DNA of 6,276 nt from JBBRSC01 sp038245795 (GTDB lineage: Bacteria > Actinomycetota > Acidimicrobiia > Acidimicrobiales > Microtrichaceae). Positions 5,261 through 6,276 of the stretch are shown piece by piece. The notes below the pieces were generated by a model that searched no databases, was not told where the DNA came from, and was given only the letters and a program-made list of their open reading frames with translations. How positions within the stretch are numbered: position 1 is the stretch's first letter; each line of letters begins with the position of its first letter. The translations under genes and the position numbers were made by a program. The DNA lies in contig JBBRSC010000203.1 in NCBI GenBank assembly GCA_038245795.1, positions 1 through 6,276 of the forward strand, in the 5' to 3' direction.

Positions 5261-5292
5261 CAGCTGGCGCGGTGGTATCAGTTGGCGCGGTG
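5261..5292. repeat. 18-bp-period direct repeat at the 3' end of the transglutaminase gene
   Basis: CAGCTGGCGCGGTG (5261-5274) and CAGTTGGCGCGGTG (5279-5292) differ at one base and are offset by 18 bp. On the minus strand the second copy encodes the last codons and stop of the transglutaminase (H-R-A-N-stop). The first, lying just beyond that stop and in the same frame, would read H-R-A-S-stop. This looks like a small tandem duplication of the gene's end. Confidence 0.8.
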
Positions 5293-6276
5293 TCGGATGC
5301 CCAGGGCGCGTCGAAGCTGCGCTGCCCGCGACAACTGTGAACTGACCACTCCGGCGATCTGACCGGCGGCTGTCTCGGCCTCGGCTCGTTCCTCGTCGGT
5401 GATCCCGTCCGCCGCATGAACGCGCGCGGTCTCGATGGTCGCAATGCTCTGCAACGCGCCCGTCTGCTCGGGGCCGAGGGTCGACCCCACATCATCACGC
5501 GACGAGAACTCCTGGGGTGTCTCCCAAGGCTCACGATGCACGCCAGCATCCGCCAGCCAGCCGATCGATGTCTCCCAGGCCAGGGCGACCCGCGCGCCAG
5601 CAGTCGTTGCCCCGCGGCGTTTGGCGGCCGCCCGCGCGGCCGTGATCCCCGCCCAGACAGCGAGCGCTGCGAGCAGGGTGATGGCCGCCATCAGTGCGAT
5701 CACCAACGACCCCAACCACCAGGGAAGCGGATCGTTCTTCGTCGTGGATCGGCGGGCCGGTGTCGACTCGGCGCCGTTGGTTCGCGAGGGTGCCGTTGTC
5801 GTGGGAACGGCGGTCGTCGATGAGCCTCCAGGGCCAGCACCCGGGCCGGCGGACAAAGCTGTCGTGGTCGGTGGCGTTGCCTCTGCTGGTGCACCCGGGG
5901 CGGCCGCCTGTTGTGGCGCGACGCCCCCATAGGAGACGGCATCGGGGTTCCCCCGACCAGGAGTCGGTTCGAACGTGACCCAACCCAACCGATCGAAGTA
6001 CAACTCAGGCCACGCATGCGCATGTCGGCCCCGGACCACGTAGGTCGTCGTGCCGTCGCCGGAGGTTCCGGCCGATTCCCCCCACGTGAACCCGACGCCG
6101 ATCCGTGAAGGAATTCCGAGCTGGCGTGCCAGCAGCGCGAAGGCCGAAGCGAACTGCTGGCAGAAACCTTCTCGACTCGTCAGGAACGCGTCGATCGGAA
6201 CGGTTGCTGCGGAGTAGTCGACGTTGGTGGAGTAGCGGAAGTCGGAACGGAACACCTTCTGCAGCGCCTGCGCCAG
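5278..6276 (-). CDS. membrane transglutaminase-like protein with DUF4129 tail (TgpA type), 5'-truncated
   Basis: The minus-strand frame is open to the window edge; 332 codons are visible and the N-terminus, expected to hold several membrane helices (DUF3488 in TgpA-type proteins), is missing. Transglutaminase-core motifs are clear: Cys39 in REGFCQQFASAFALLARQLG, then IPSRIGVGF; His87 in HAHAWPELYF; and GWVTFEPTPG, where Glu103 stands at the Asp position of the Cys-His-Asp triad (numbering from the first visible codon). A 60-residue Pro/Thr/Ala/Ser linker follows, then one membrane helix (about 187-212) and a cytoplasmic DUF4129-like end with WETPQEFSSR. The core thus faces outward and the tail inward, as in TgpA. 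The internal GTG at 6255 is not the true start, because coding signal continues upstream. Such proteins often lie with MoxR ATPase and DUF58 genes, which would be past 6276. Substrate unknown. Confidence 0.93.
   Translation of the reverse strand: MAQALQKVFRSDFRYSTNVDYSAATVPIDAFLTSREGFCQQFASAFALLARQLGIPSRIGVGFTWGESAGTSGDGTTTYVVRGRHAHAWPELYFDRLGWVTFEPTPGRGNPDAVSYGGVAPQQAAAPGAPAEATPPTTTALSAGPGAGPGGSSTTAVPTTTAPSRTNGAESTPARRSTTKNDPLPWWLGSLVIALMAAITLLAALAVWAGITAARAAAKRRGATTAGARVALAWETSIGWLADAGVHREPWETPQEFSSRDDVGSTLGPEQTGALQSIATIETARVHAADGITDEERAEAETAAGQIAGVVSSQLSRAAQLRRALGIRHRAN

Noticed and set aside
5249..5277. Hairpin (CCAGC 5251-5255 with GCTGG 5263-5267) as a terminator between the convergent genes
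   Set aside because: The stem is only 5 bp and there is no T-run on either strand, so intrinsic termination is not supported.
1..6276. tRNA, rRNA, CRISPR, IS elements or phage genes
   Set aside because: No cloverleaf, spaced repeats, transposase motifs or terminal inverted repeats were seen; coding density and composition are uniform.

Overview
The window looks like chromosomal DNA from a high-GC actinomycete. DUF3040 is essentially an actinobacterial family. The transglutaminase/DUF4129 (TgpA-type) protein, the FEPTPG form of its third catalytic motif, and several start codons placed 6-7 nt after a TANNNT box (leaderless initiation) fit the same phylum. The overall gene style suggests Acidimicrobiia (Ilumatobacter-like), but that narrower placement is inference. 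Nothing indicates a phage, plasmid, IS element, CRISPR array or RNA gene.

Layout. On the left edge (1-103, minus) lies the N-terminus of a truncated membrane protein. Divergent to it is a plus-strand run. First comes a membrane-anchored XRE-type helix-turn-helix protein (206-1015). After 18 nt follows a cupredoxin lipoprotein (1034-1492), and after 83 nt a secreted right-handed beta-helix lipoprotein (1576-2880). A Nudix hydrolase (2924-3460) then overlaps a Y-family DNA polymerase IV (3457-4752) by 4 nt (ATGA). A small two-helix DUF3040 membrane protein (4856-5248) ends the run. A convergent minus-strand gene (5278 to beyond 6276) encodes the C-terminal two thirds or so of a membrane transglutaminase.

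How the parts fit. Three proteins point to the cell envelope: the HTH/TM protein, the cupredoxin and the beta-helix lipoprotein. The last two are both lipid-anchored and adjacent, though each seems to have its own leaderless promoter. The Nudix/pol IV pair is translationally coupled and suggests nucleotide-pool cleaning plus translesion synthesis. DUF3040 has its own candidate promoter, overlapping the dinB stop codon, and a near-perfect Shine-Dalgarno.

Most noteworthy observations: (i) the cupredoxin has Gln where the axial Met of type 1 copper sites usually sits; (ii) at least three, perhaps four, start codons share a TANNNT-N6/7-start arrangement, one of which reveals a 35-codon candidate upstream ORF running into DUF3040; (iii) pol IV has unusual finger residues; (iv) the Nudix box carries a two-residue insertion; (v) two C7 tracts lie in the beta-helix tail. 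I see no clear previously undescribed multi-gene system; the window is mostly recognisable housekeeping or envelope genes with some odd details.
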